Below are positions 34,484 to 45,961 of a stretch of DNA of 64,000 nt, one piece after another. Both the position numbers and the translations under genes were made by a program. Position 1 is the first letter of the stretch. Every line of letters begins with the position of its first letter. Under the pieces are notes generated by a model. That model did not search any database. It was not told the origin of the DNA and saw nothing but the letters and a program-made list of their open reading frames with translations. Source of the DNA: Ectocarpus siliculosus (lineage: Eukaryota; Sar; Phaeophyceae; Ectocarpales; Ectocarpaceae); the NCBI GenBank assembly GCA_000310025.1, contig FN649741.1, positions 3,023,125-3,087,124 of the forward strand, written 5' to 3'.

Positions 34484-36177
34484 GATGGCTGCGCATGTAT
34501 AATAGTTTTTTTCAGAAGTTATAGTACCGTAAACTTTTTTTGCGGTCGTGCCGTACCGTATGGGGTTTAGCATGGGGTTTAGCCGTGACTTGGTAGAGGT
34601 AGAGCGGGGGTTTTCCACCGTCTTGGTGGATAAGGTTTGATAGACTCGTTTTCTCAGCTGGTTGTGGGAACAAAGCACAGCGTGCGATGAAAGTTTCGAT
34701 CTTGATGTAGGTTTGCGGCAAGCGGTCGCACACTGCGACGTGTTACTTTGTACCTCGTGTTTGACCAATCGTGGGAAACGTTTCTTTGCAGAGTTGAAGC
34801 TTGGCACTCGGCCCTTTCATTCTGTCACAAGCCTGTGTGGATGTCAACTTTGTGAAGAACCTGGCTTAGTAACTTGGTCCTTTGCGTCGCTCGACGTGGC
34901 CTACTTGACCCTTTTACCTTGGTCCTGTTGTTTATCGCTCTCTCCTGCTTGCATTTTTTCGCTGCAGAGAGGTAGGATCGAAATGTTGGTGAAAACTGCG
35001 GTGATGAAGAATTACGATTGGCGTGCTGTTTTCGTCGAGTGTTGATAGCTCGAGCTGACGAGCATGAGTGGAGGAGATTTGCAGAATCTCGCAACAATAG
35101 CTCGAGTCGTCCGCGTTGCCCAGCGAGGAATGGTCTTGTACCTCAAGGTGATATGCCGTGTGCTTTCTTAGTGGGTTGTCATGTTTTTTAGTGAGTTTTC
35201 AATGGCACGTCCGATATGTATGTGTGTACACACAAGTTTTGCTTCCTGTAGCGGCGTCGTGAGCAATCATTGCGAGCGTCCGGTTCGAACGTGTGGAGCT
35301 AAAAATTGTGACCGTGTACATTTGCTCCTTTGTTTTAGGTGGTGTTGGCGCTGGTCTCGATCAGGTGTGACGTCGTGAGAGAGATACAATAGGATAGTAT
35401 TGCCGTGACATGTTCAGTTCGAGGTTAACTACATTTTTTTTTTCAACCCCATAGACTAGTCCTTGGCCACTGCTGTCGTGGCGGTTCGCACGGTCAGAGC
35501 GCCGCTAACTGAACGACCGACTCGTGCTAAAGGCATGGCCGCTGAGGCGGGAGAGATTTCTTCCATTAATCACTCGCTCAGTTTCAGTCTCACCGTCTTG
35601 AGGCGCGGCTACTTTGCGAGCGGGTGGAACAACAAGGTCTCCTTGCATACGGAAGAAACGGTGATCGAGTGTGGCGATAAACAGGATCACAGTAGTGGTA
35701 TACGAACCCCAACATTCTATTCTTGCTGATCGTTCTTGTGATGACCGAACGCGTCCGGTGTACCATGTTAGCGGTACCGAGCAAACTGACACGTCGGAAT
35801 TTATTTTTTTATTTGCGGCCAACACTTCAAGACGTGTACTACAGCAGAGTATACGAAAAAATCTATATCAACATTGATAGATGTGTGATGTAGGTTATCT
35901 GCAGGAAGACAAAGGAACCCGGGTGAAGGGCTCGGGTTCCCCGCATCATCACTCTGTAGTCCGGACTGTCGTTCAAAGTATGGGGGTACATCTTGTCTGT
36001 GCGTTGGGGGTGGATTTGATGACTTGATTGTACACGTCGGAAAAAAGTTGGAACGTCGGATTGGTTCATCTTACGGAACCCCCACTATCCCCCACCTCTC
36101 CCGGCTCTCCACAACGGCCGTGCGTCTCCCGCAGCAGGGGTGAGTCATCTCGTCCCGCCTCCACAAATATCCCCACC
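34484..36177. other. Intergenic: acyltransferase to plastid gene
   Basis: About 1.7 kb with no recognisable exon. It includes the likely acyltransferase 3' UTR. A hairpin with an 8-bp GGAACCCG stem lies at 35914-35940. The 70 bases before the next ATG are CCC-rich with a CACCATGG start context. Confidence 0.5.
35914..35940. repeat. 8-bp hairpin upstream of plastid gene
   Basis: GGAACCCG (35914-35921) pairs perfectly with CGGGTTCC (35933-35940) over an 11-base loop, about 240 bp before the start codon of the downstream gene. Confidence 0.5.
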
Positions 36178-39100
36178 ATGGCTAGAGCAGCGCGCTTCGC
36201 AATATTCTGCTGTGCGTTGACATCATGCCGGGCGTTCCATACCCCTGTCACCACGACATCCGGACGCATGTCGGTGAGGCGAGAATCTTCTAGAGCTCAG
36301 CAAGAGTGCTACCGCAGCGGCCGAAGGCCTCGCTCCAGCTTGAGCATGAAGAAGGAGGCAACAGCTGAGGGGGTGACTGATGCTCCTGTCGTGGAGGAAG
36401 GCTCGGCCACTGCTACTGCTGCGAGCAAGGCGGACGGGACGCCGGAGAAGAAGATGATGAGTAAACAGGACCTCTACGAGAAACAACCCAAGCCGGTGCG
36501 ACTGCTATGTACTCGCCCCCACATGTTGAGTGTACGACTGCTGTATGTTATGTAAGACTGCTGCTGTATCATACCAACAGGTGTTTGCTGCAGACACACA
36601 TGATCGGTTACGTCCATTGCGGCTTGCCGCACACAGTTCTTGCAATGGGAGATTAAGCTGTGCTTGTGAGATGTGGTGGGTCAGTGGATCATTGTGACCG
36701 CTGTACTGCGGGTGGCTTGGTGCGCAATCCTCGCGAGTCAAGTGTCAGCGAGCCGAGATCGATCTAGTCTCGGCATTGTCAGCAGCAGCAGTATCTACCT
36801 GCGCCCCGATCACACAACGCGTTTACAGACGGCGGTTGCTATTCTGTCGCTATTTCACATCGTTCGGATGTATTGGACATGTTGAGCGAGCATACGATCA
36901 TTATTGAACAAATCAGTAAATTGCCATGGTGGGTGATCCACAAGTACCACAGCAGCTCCTGCGATATTCGAAGGCAACTTCAATCTGTTCGTCCTGCAAG
37001 GCCTCCTTGTCCAACGCATGTAACAATACATACCTTGGACTTGTCGGAGCAAACAAGCTGTGTTTCGCCAAGACGATGTGGGCAATCCTGGTAGAGACTA
37101 CGATACTTCAGCAGGTCTCCTCCGTGTGTGGTGCAAGAAAAGTTGCCGATGAGACCGCGCATACTTGCTTCATAGATGATCCGAGTCTTACCGCAATGCA
37201 AAGTGGACGGGGTACGGTACTATGTGGCCATGGGATGTCATGGCGTTGCCCCCGGAATGGCTCGTGTGCGAGAGAGATGCGAAGAGGATAATACACAACA
37301 GAGTTTTTCCTTGGAACGAGCCCGCCGAGTTACAGATACCCTACTCAACACACGTCTACACAAGCTACAGCAGTACCCCGCTTCCGATCACCCTAACGAA
37401 ATACTGTAGAAACGCTCATGGAGGGCTGCGGCCACGCCAGGCTCCACGCCGTCCCCTGCAAGTCCCCTGTTTTCCCGGGCCTCCGCGATAGTGTTTTTGG
37501 CTTAAATACTTCTTCGAAGTATGTATCTTTTTCTCACAGGTTGAACTTTATATCCCGGGCGGTACCCACGCACACTGCCGTGCACTCCATATTCTCCCCT
37601 CTCCCGCGTAGGCCCTAGGAGACACAAACCTCTACATCGTTTTAGAAAAATCATTCGAGCTTGAGCAACCCCCTCGTTATAAACTGCCGCATATCAGTTT
37701 AGGCCTTGTAGCGCGAGATTGAGGTGCTTGAATATTTACGATTTGAGCACAATCTCTGCAGAGATTTTTGGCGACGAAGCGCACAATTTTTGCTTCAGTT
37801 GCCGACAGCTACACACGCGCACGCCACAAGCAACGACAGTGCTCGAAAGGGCCAGAGCCCACCGATGTGGTATGTGAGTGGCGTCGCATGCCTTGACAGC
37901 AGCAGCAGGCAACCAGCAACGTTTGTAGAGATGTTTTTTGTGAACTGTATGTAGATGTATGCAGCAGGCCGAATTTGACCAAACTGCCGAATATTCTGGG
38001 TACTTCGATGCGTCACCGCCGCTCTCCGTATGTGTATCCCCCATCGACAAACGGATTGAACGCGAATCAAGCTGGTTCACAGGGTTCCCTCCTACACCCA
38101 ATATATGTGCTATTTGTAGAGGGTTTAGATTTGGCGCAGTTTTATTTTTTATTTTTCGATCCACAACCCAAAACGTTGATTTTTACGCCCCCCTACACAT
38201 GTATGGTGCTTTAATGCAAATCCCGTACTCTTCATTCCAGTTGCTTTTTTTGTTGTTTCCGACACCCTCCTGTGCATACAACGCTTTTTTTTTTTGTGAG
38301 GAACCTGGCGTAGCCTTAACGAGCAAAGACCACTGCCCACAGACCAAACCCGCGCTCGTTTCTGTCTACCCTCTGCCGAAGTTGCAGTTTAACATGTATG
38401 GGAGCACGACACTCTGTAGACGAACTTTCAACGTTTTTGTGGTCATTTGAAGGCCCACTGTCCCCAGTTTTTCGCTATTCCGGAGAGCGCTGCCACGGAA
38501 AAACGCGACAGATGATAGTGGAAGAAGATCGATGAATGAATTGCAGTACTGCCCTTGAACAATTGCTGCGAGATACCTACAAAGTGCTCGTAAGAGAGTT
38601 TTTTCTTGTACTTGCGTTTTAAGAGACAACCGGATAGAGTATGCTAGAGCGATTTCTGCTTGTCCAACCCTCTCTTGCATCATAGCCGTAACTGCACCCT
38701 GTTCATGTGTACCGCACGGAGATTGGCGAACACCCCACTGACAGGTGTACCGTCAACGTTTCGAGTACAGAGCCCCGGCGGACGTCCCCATCGTACCAGG
38801 AGCATTTTCGCCCCGTAGCCGAGGGGTTATTTCGTAGGAAAGGACAGCGCGATCAATGAGAGTCTGCCGCAGTACATGAAACGACTGAGTCGTTGTTTCA
38901 GATCCGAACCAGGATTTACCCTCCAAGTCACCGACGGGTGAACCCAGCACGAAAAATGTACGCCCTTGTATCAACAATGCAACAGGGCGCAGTTGTTAAC
39001 CGGCCTTCTTTCGCCACCTTGCTTGCCGCAACCAGCAAAAGAAGAGGACACTGACCCCGCAGGAGCAACAGTACCTGGACAAGATGGCGAGCGCGCCGAT

Positions 39101-40801
39101 CATATACAAGCGCAATCCGGAGCAAGAGTTCTACCCGTCAGTCGGGTGAGTGCTTTTCTTTGTCTATGGCATTCGGTGGAGAAAACGTATGGAGACTTTT
39201 GTGCGGCGTCCTGGATATTTATATTGAGTTATTACAACGTGGTGTGCTACATACCCGGACTACGTAGATGGCTGTGCCCAACAGAGGGATAGCCTCCATG
39301 GGCGAAGTGTGGGAAGTGCAGTTGTTTGCACAATCGCGTATCCGCTACGAGCAACCAAAAGACAGGCTAGCTGTTCGACCATCGATTGTCAGTGGGAAGG
39401 GGAGTGTTTTGTTTTGGCCCGGATGATGGCCTCCCACAGTCCCACCGTCCATGGCGCAAATACCGTAATCTTGAGTCCTGTGCAACCCACTGGTCTGCCC
39501 GGTAACACTAGAAAAGTTAGCCCGGTCATCCGCTCCGATGAAACACCACCGCCGTTCTCGTTATTCGGAGTGTCAGTCTCGGCCCTTGGGGAGTTTTCCC
39601 AGTCCCTCAATCGCCAACCTCTCCAGTGCCTCACATGAATCGGGTTCTCTCTATGCTCTATTACGGTTTCCTGCATTCATTCTCCCTAACCCCCCCGGAA
39701 TACAAGGTATGAGAGCTCTTACCCGACCCTGGAAGAGTCTCTCAAGGAAGGTTACACCGGCGACAGCATCGCCGTTGGCGAAGACGGCAAGGAGGAGGTC
39801 CTGATGCGCGTCGTCGTGGTCGGGGGGAGGGAGGCGGAGGGGGAGTTCTTGAAGAATTTGGCGGAGAAGGGGCGCGGAAAGCTGGTAGACGGGCTCTACG
39901 CGCTATGGGACCCAAGGTGTGTGTCAGAAAATGAATCAAGTTGTAGCAGGTGCGAACGGCGCCCCGAGCTGTGTCGCATGTGTGTCGCGCGAGTATTGGA
40001 CCTGTCAGGGTGAATTATGTTAGCGGTTCCCTGACGGAGGAAGTTGGTGTTTGTCTTTCGTCGACAATGCTTCGAGCACGGCAGCCGTTCCTTATGCCAC
40101 CTCCTTCGAGTTTGGAGGCGTTTGTACGCTCATGGACCCGTTTGTCATCACTTTTATGCCCGTGTGCGCGCAATCTTCAGGGAGGGCCCGGTGCCCGAAA
40201 CAATCGCAAACATCGATCTCATCAACGTTCACGAGCTCGGCTTCGCCAAAAACCAGGATCCGAAGGAGGTTGCAAAACACGCCTACTTCTTGGCGGCGAA
40301 CATGCTGGTGGCCGTCAGCAAGCACGTGAGACGATGGAGGGTGTGTTTTTTGAATTCACAGGCTGCAAGCAATCTTAACCGACGATCAAGCGCTAAGAAA
40401 TACTCTCGAGAGGGCAGTCAATGCAATCCAACCGGAAAGAATTGTAACCAGGGCGCACCTGCTACGCGGAACCAGTCCAAGGATGATGTACAGATTCAAT
40501 TGTGAAGATAAGATCTCTTGCAGACTGACATGCTGTGCAAATAATTCGTCCAAACTTGTTCCACACGTCCAAGCGTGGTAAGCCTGCGCTCTGTATGGAC
40601 CTCACACAACTCCCTGTTCCTCCTCTTGGTCGTCCGCAGCCATTGTACGGAGATGACTTCGTCCCTCAGCTGAAGAAGGCCGCGCTAGACAACGGCGTGA
40701 CCTTCGTGGGTCCTGACCTCGCAGCTGAGGTTGCCAGAGGCGACATGGAATCGTTCACCAAGTTGGTTGAGGCCACCAGAAAAGCTTTGGAGGAGGATTA
40801 G
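36178..40801 (+). CDS. Plastid-targeted protein of unknown function
   Basis: Five exons, 36178-36495, 39063-39145, 39707-39916, 40181-40325 and 40640-40801, join in phase and encode 305 residues. The N-terminus (MARAARFAIFCCALTSCRAF) is a hydrophobic signal peptide ending at a CRA|F site. A Ser/Arg-rich, acid-poor transit-like stretch to about residue 57 (RRPRSSLSM) follows. This is the bipartite presequence typical of proteins imported into stramenopile plastids, with Phe at +1. The mature part starts acidic and Ala-rich. It then has soluble, well-patterned segments: QYLDKMASAPIIYKRNPEQE, a stretch around YTGDSIAVGEDGKEEVLMRVVVVGG, HAYFLAANMLVAVSKH and FTKLVEATRKALEED. I recognise no family. 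The segment MRVVVVGGREAEGE looks strand-turn-like but is not a clear Rossmann motif. Intron 1 is long (2.57 kb). Confidence 0.75.
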
Positions 40802-42063
40802 CTTTTCTTTTCGGGGACCGACTTTGTTGGATCGAGACAGATGTACACGCAAACGTTTTGATGCAGCCGAACACCCAACTTCTCTTGCCACGCAATGGCG
40901 GGTCGCCAGGTCGGCAGAAGTGATTGAGGTTGTAGTGGTCGTGAGTAGTGAGCTGCGTTGCTTGATCAAGTAGTGAAACCATTTCCCCGAAAATGCAGGA
41001 TAGGGTCGGATATTTGATAGATAGAGGGGCGCTGTCATCGCAACCACATTGCTTTCAATACCGGAAATATGTCGCCGTCACTGAACTGAAATAGAACTGT
41101 TGGGATAGGAATAGGGTTACCCAACTTGTCTGAAGCCCGCTCCCCTTTTCTGTTCCCGCGTGCCGCCAGTAGAGCGAGTGACAATGTGAGAAAAAGAATC
41201 GCGTGCGTCCGTCAAAGTACACCGCGGAAGCAATTACCGGTAAACGTGTCAGATGCAGGGCCCGCCATGATGCCCACGATGAAAGCGGACAACTACATAC
41301 TGCAACACTTATGAAGGACAGGGAAACTGTCACTAGATGCTCAAAACACATTGCTCATATTCTTGGGCTCGTGGCCACGGGTGTGGATGACGTTGATCGG
41401 TTCAAGCGAAAAGTGAAAGCAGTTTTTTTTTACGCCAAGGAAGAATCAATCCGAAGATTTTGAAAGTTGGGCAGACTCCCCCCCACGCCTGCGCTACTGC
41501 GTGCCGATGTACACGGCAGGAAATTTATGTCGGCTGTGTGCCAATCGGGGTGGTGGACACACCACCAAGCCATTTCAAGCGAAACACGCCGGCGCGCTTC
41601 CGAAAGACCTGCCTGGTCTCATGTGCCTGTTATTGCCGTTTAGGGACGGCCATTTGCGTCTGCGGCAGCAGCAGGAGGCTTAAATAGACAGGCCTATCCA
41701 CTTATTCTAGACCGCAAGTCAGCCGGTTGTTATGATCATTTTGCGTAGATGTTGCGCCGATGAAGAGAGTGGCGGTTCCATGCACATCAATACAACACTC
41801 ACTGTGGTTACTCGACTTGCTGGAAGAGGTGCCGTCTTGGACCAGCAAAAAATCTATCGAGACAATTTTGGACCACTGAGTGTTCACAGCGCTGGAGAAC
41901 ACTCCGAAGCCATGAGCGGACGACAAAAAAAGAGAACCCCATGGCTCGTGCCCACTGCACCCGTACAATCCGTACAACTGATCCGTCCACAATTCTTTTG
42001 TGAATGCGACATAACATAACGGTAACACTATTTGATATTGGCACTGCCTGCCAGACAGCGCAA
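40802..42063. other. Convergent intergenic region, plastid gene / EsV-1-7 gene
   Basis: 1.26 kb between two convergent stop codons. No coding exon or repeat was recognised; probably 3' UTR sequence of both genes. Confidence 0.5.
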
Positions 42064-43008
42064 CTACCGCTGTAGATCGGAACTGGTAGAATCGGCAGGA
42101 GGTTCGCTCGCATGGCTCCTTCTCCTTTTTGCGAGCCCCATGAAGGCACGGTCGGTCGAAAGTTGGCCAGCTCCCAGCGAGCCCTCTTTTCCTTCGCCAT
42201 CGTCGATGTCAGCCGTCGAAGCGGCAGTCAGCTCCTGTTTGATGTCAGGGCTCAATTGAGCGTCTCTGGAACTCTTCTTCTTCGAGACCAAGCCCACCTT
42301 CTCGTCTGCGTGTGTCGCGCAAAATTCGGAATGCTTGAGTCCATTCTCTCGGTATTGCGGTTCCTTGGTGCAACCCTGAGCGCGGCAGATTGTTAGCTTC
42401 GTCTTGCGCAAGTAGGTCCTCGTCATTCCGACTGTAGCGTGTACCGCACAAAAGGTGGGTTTCTTGTCTTCGGCCAAACCGTAGGACGCCCGCGTCATGC
42501 AGCCGGCTAGCCTGCATCGCTTGTTCTTGTTGGTGACGTCTTTCATGTTGGGTAAGGCATGCTGCGCGCAGAATTGTCCCTTCTCGTTATCACTCGTAGC
42601 GAACGACGCTCGCTTCGTGCAGTCTTGATGACGGCATCTTTTGTTCTTGCTGACGACATCGATCATACCGGGCTTGCGGTGAGGCGCGCAAAACTTCGCA
42701 CCTTTCCCGACTTCACCGTACGAAGGCTGCTTCGTGCATCCTTGTTGCTTGCAGGTCGTGATATTGTTGCGGAAGCTCACCATGCCGTCCGTAGCGTGGG
42801 AAAGGCAGCGCTCCGCCGTTATACCCCCGGCCATGCCGTACGAAGGTCGTTTCCAACAACCTGGGTAGTCGCACAACTTGCTGACGCAGTTGACCATGTC
42901 GTCTTCCGCGTGGGCCCTACAGAATTCAGGCCTTTTAGACCCAGCGACGCCCAACGTTGGTTTTTTCATGCAACCATCGTGCAGGCATCGCTTCGCTGAT
43001 CCGCCCAT
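42064..43008 (-). CDS. EsV-1-7 repeat protein (IMMEDIATE UPRIGHT family)
   Basis: Intronless 314-residue protein with six tandem cysteine/histidine modules of the form C-x4-C-x16-C-x2-H, starting near residues 8, 46, 86, 126, 166 and 209. Each carries a K-x-P/A-S-[YF]-like segment after the second Cys. The spacing exactly matches the EsV-1-7 motif, first named from an Ectocarpus virus gene and found in the brown algal developmental regulator IMM. The three Cys and one His per module suggest metal binding, which is inference. The tail (about 250-314) is acidic and Ser-rich, with an IKQE sumoylation-like site and a basic KRRR cluster that could be a nuclear signal. The start MGGSAKRC begins just before module 1. 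The family expanded in brown algae and is thought to have moved between hosts and viruses; here it looks like an intact host gene. Its target or partner is unknown. Several inverted repeats lie directly upstream. Confidence 0.9.
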   Translation of the reverse strand: MGGSAKRCLHDGCMKKPTLGVAGSKRPEFCRAHAEDDMVNCVSKLCDYPGCWKRPSYGMAGGITAERCLSHATDGMVSFRNNITTCKQQGCTKQPSYGEVGKGAKFCAPHRKPGMIDVVSKNKRCRHQDCTKRASFATSDNEKGQFCAQHALPNMKDVTNKNKRCRLAGCMTRASYGLAEDKKPTFCAVHATVGMTRTYLRKTKLTICRAQGCTKEPQYRENGLKHSEFCATHADEKVGLVSKKKSSRDAQLSPDIKQELTAASTADIDDGEGKEGSLGAGQLSTDRAFMGLAKRRRSHASEPPADSTSSDLQR

Positions 43009-43480
43009 CCTTGTTGGTGTTGGGTTTGTAGCAGCACGATGCGGGGGGTGTTAGGGGGTGCTACTTGTTGGCAGGCGCAATAAAATCAGGTACACGCTGA
43101 TTGAGATAGCTGAAGACTCCGAATCGATAACCGTAGATGATGCCGTCTGGTAACTATTTACATGCTATGTTGTAGAGGAGAGGACGTCGTTCGTATTCGA
43201 GACTCGGAATGCCTCATGACTATGCATACCAGTAATTCCTGTTTTCCATACGATTTGACACCTTCACTACTGTAGATTGCGCTGAACATTCGGAATTTTT
43301 TCGCACACCGCTTATGGTGGTGCTTGAATCCCGTCGCTCCGGACACTCAACAAACGCAAGTACACGTTTGACAGCCTGGCCAAACAGCTTTCGCAGGCTG
43401 ACTGGTCAAAATGTGTAATGTTACACCATTAGACCAGCCCGGCTGACTGGTCAAATGGTTTAACTCTGTCGAATAAAATA

Positions 43481-43727
43481 TATGTCGGCGGGCTCCTGGC
43501 CCCCCAGCTGGAACAACAGTGATCTCCCGGGACGGACCCCTCGCCAGGGGCTGCCGGAAAAACAAATGATGGTGCTGACCCGCTGGGATTCGAACCCATA
43601 CATATATCCTTGTGTGAGAATGACTCCGTTAGACTACTCAGTCAGACTTCAGGCAGTGCCTGGCGAGGGGTCCGTCCCCGGAGATCACTTGTTGTTCCAG
43701 CTGGGAGGCCAAGAGCCCGCCGACATA
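43481..43727. repeat. Inverted repeat (75-bp arms) around a tRNA-like core
   Basis: Arm 43481-43555 and arm 43652-43727 are about 90% identical in inverted orientation. Both contain GTCGGCGGG, CCAGCTGG, GATCTCC/GGAGATC and CCTCGCCAGG or their complements. The 96-bp centre holds a tRNA-like sequence on the minus strand. Confidence 0.85.
43570..43652 (-). pseudogene. Class II tRNA-like (Leu/Ser-type) relic
   Basis: On the minus strand, an A-box-like TGACTGAGTAGTCTAA (B-strand complement at about 43629-43644) resembles the TGGCCGAGTGGTCTAA of tRNA-Leu/Ser. A perfect B box GGTTCGAATCC lies at 43586-43596, followed by a 3' acceptor strand GTCAGCA. The 5' strand only loosely matches (TGCCTGA), the anticodon stem is imperfect and the long variable arm is absent. 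It is probably a tRNA-derived SINE head or pseudogene, still with a possible internal Pol III promoter. Confidence 0.5.
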
Positions 43728-44277
43728 CATATTTTTTGATAAAGTTACACCAATAGACCAGCGTGGTCTAACCAGCGTGGTCTAATGGCGTAACTTTGTT
43801 GAAACACTCTTCTTGCCAACAGGTCGTGCTCAGTGGGATTTCTTTCGACTCCGTCGAGACTGGCATGTAATTCTCACAATAATGCGTCTGCCATTCTGGT
43901 TGCTTTGCTGCGTGTGTCCTACTGTTGCTATACTATGTAATGCCGTAATGCAGTGGAGAAGCTGTTAGCAAAAGAGCGAAACAGCCCTTTTCTACGGCAG
44001 CAGCTGTAGGGATATTGTGCCACCAAAGATCTCATGCTCGCTGTGGTTGCCGGTTCGGTTTCTGCACTCGTATCGAAAATCAGCCCCAACAGCACTCAAA
44101 ACGCAGCAATAAACGCAGCAATAAACGCAAAAACAGCAGTAGCAGCAGTTTTGTCGGGGCTTCATCGCCATTCATCCTCGGCGTCTCAGTGGCATGTACG
44201 GCGGTGCCGGATACCTCTGTTCTTTCGGGACTTCGGGACTCACTATTCTCAGTCCGTGGCCGAAGTGTTAAGGGCGC

Positions 44278-44960
44278 ACTGGGGATCGCAGTTTTCCTTT
44301 CCAAAAATCCAGGAAACGCCTTCATGTCTCAGTTTTCCTCCAGTACGAAACTTCAATCGCAAATTAATAGTCCGCGCACCGCGCTCGTGTACACTGTTAG
44401 TATCTGAGATTGTAGCCCTTGGCGATACACTGCAGACTAGCGGTCCGCGATTTTCCAAACGATCCTTCTATCGTCGAGATCGGTGAGCTACAAGCAGAAT
44501 TTTTGCAGCTGTTGTGCGGTTCGATTTTGAAACGCTTCAAGCACGTTTGCTTCTGGCTAGACCTACATATACATCACCGCAGGCATGCAAATCGACTGTG
44601 GCGACGACAAGAACATGTGAGGGAAGAGCTGCGCTGAAGTTCGCGGCCCCACAGACTCACATAAGTGCTGATTCGCCGTTGCTGTATGCTTGAAGCGTTT
44701 CAAAATCGAACCGCACAGCAGCTGCAAAATTCTGCTTGTGGCTCATCGATCTCGATGATAGAAGGATCGTTTGGAAAATCGCGGACCGCCAGTCTGCAGT
44801 GTATCGCGAGGGCTACAATCTCAGATACTAACATTGTACACGAGCGGGGTGCGCGGACGATTTATTTGCGATTGAAGTTTCGTACTGGAGTTAGAATTAG
44901 GAAAACTGAGATATGGAGGCGTTTCCTGGATTATTGAAGAGGAAAACTGCGATATCCAGT
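44278..44960. repeat. Large foldback element (about 270-bp arms)
   Basis: Arms 44278-44543 and 44687-44960 are inverted copies at roughly 80-85% identity, with a 143-bp unpaired centre. Matching blocks include the outer ATCGCAGTTTTCC / GGAAAACTGCGAT, CCAGGAAACGCC / GGCGTTTCCTGG, GTATCTGAGATTGTAGC and its complement, and the inner CGCTTCAAGCA / TGCTTGAAGCG. No ORF with transposase character was seen. It is a non-autonomous foldback or MITE-like element about 1.3 kb upstream of the EsV-1-7 start. Confidence 0.85.
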
Positions 44961-45304
44961 GATTCAAGACATGAAAACCAAAGTGCATGATCTACACACC
45001 TCGTTGTAGCAACAAAATTGTTCGTATCTGTCTGTTGCATGTAACCAGGGCGAATTCTCGCATAATGATCAGGCGATTAGCAGTAGTCTATATACATGCA
45101 CTGTACGCTGTAGCCCTCTTCGAGTGATGGTATGATACATGCGTAGCATAAATGTACATACAGTAACGTCAGATTTCAGGGCTCTCGCTCTAAACACCTG
45201 CAACAAGTCTACACTCTGTACATTGTAGCTGGCCGTCAGATGTTGCGCTCGGGAGCGGAGGCGAACCGTTGCCAGCAAGTGGACTATTCCAGATATTTCA
45301 CCTG

Positions 45305-45961
45305 TCAGTGCTTGCCGCCTCGTGTTCCTTGCTTACCTGATCGGTCTTCGAACTCCCGTCGAGGGGACGTTGCGGTGGGAAATGGCGATATTCTGGTGTG
45401 AGGTTTGGTTACCCGCCTTGCGTTGTCCGGGTGTGCCCTTAGGTCAACCGCGCAGCAGGTTTTTGAGCTACGCAGCAGGATATGTAGCAGCAGCAGCGAG
45501 AAGTATGGTCTATGGCAGTGTTGTGCTGGAAAACCCACCCATGCCTGCTTGAGACGTGAGGTGAGTAAATGTGAGAGCCGAGACGACATGAGATGACCAA
45601 GTTGGGATGACTTGTGAAGGGGATACACAGAATGGCCTGCGTGGGAGGATGGTGTGCCAGTCCAATGCGGTGCTTGTTGCGCCGCATCTGGTGGGTATGA
45701 TGGATCCCGACCTCCCGACACACGACTCGTGTCTACACTGTCGTGGCGTTGCCCTTGACTTATGGTGTGAGAGGTGAGCGCGTGTTCTGTGCTGTAAGAT
45801 ACCAAGAGAGAACCGGTAACTGCCGTGAAGTGAGGGAGTAAAGCATGGAGAAAAACGGAAGGCTGTTCCAGCCCGCAGGCAACAGCGGCAGCAACACCTC
45901 GACACTTCCGCCTGACCGAGTTCAGCTTGTCCAGCCAAGGCAAGAGCGCCATGTATTGCAA
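45305..45961 (-). other. Open reading frame of 218 codons, unrecognised
   Basis: An uninterrupted minus-strand frame starting MQYMALLPWLDKLNSVRRK. Its composition (many His, Ser, Thr and Arg, no domain) is not convincing. It overlaps, on the other strand, a candidate 5' exon of the TBC1D19-like gene, so it may be chance. Confidence 0.2.

Larger units (their letters stand above)
43412..43800. repeat. Nested inverted-repeat element enclosing the tRNA-like unit
   Basis: GTTACACCATTAGACCAGC near 43412-43440 is mirrored by GCGTGGTCTAATGGCGTAAC near 43774-43796. Short TAGACCAGCGTGGTCTA palindromes lie inside the right edge. These outer repeats flank the inverted repeat at 43481-43727, suggesting a single MITE-like element of about 0.4 kb. 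Element ends are estimated by eye. Confidence 0.5.

Noticed and set aside
42559-42999. 146-codon plus-strand ORF
   Set aside because: Antisense to the EsV-1-7 repeat gene, whose motif spacing proves the minus frame.
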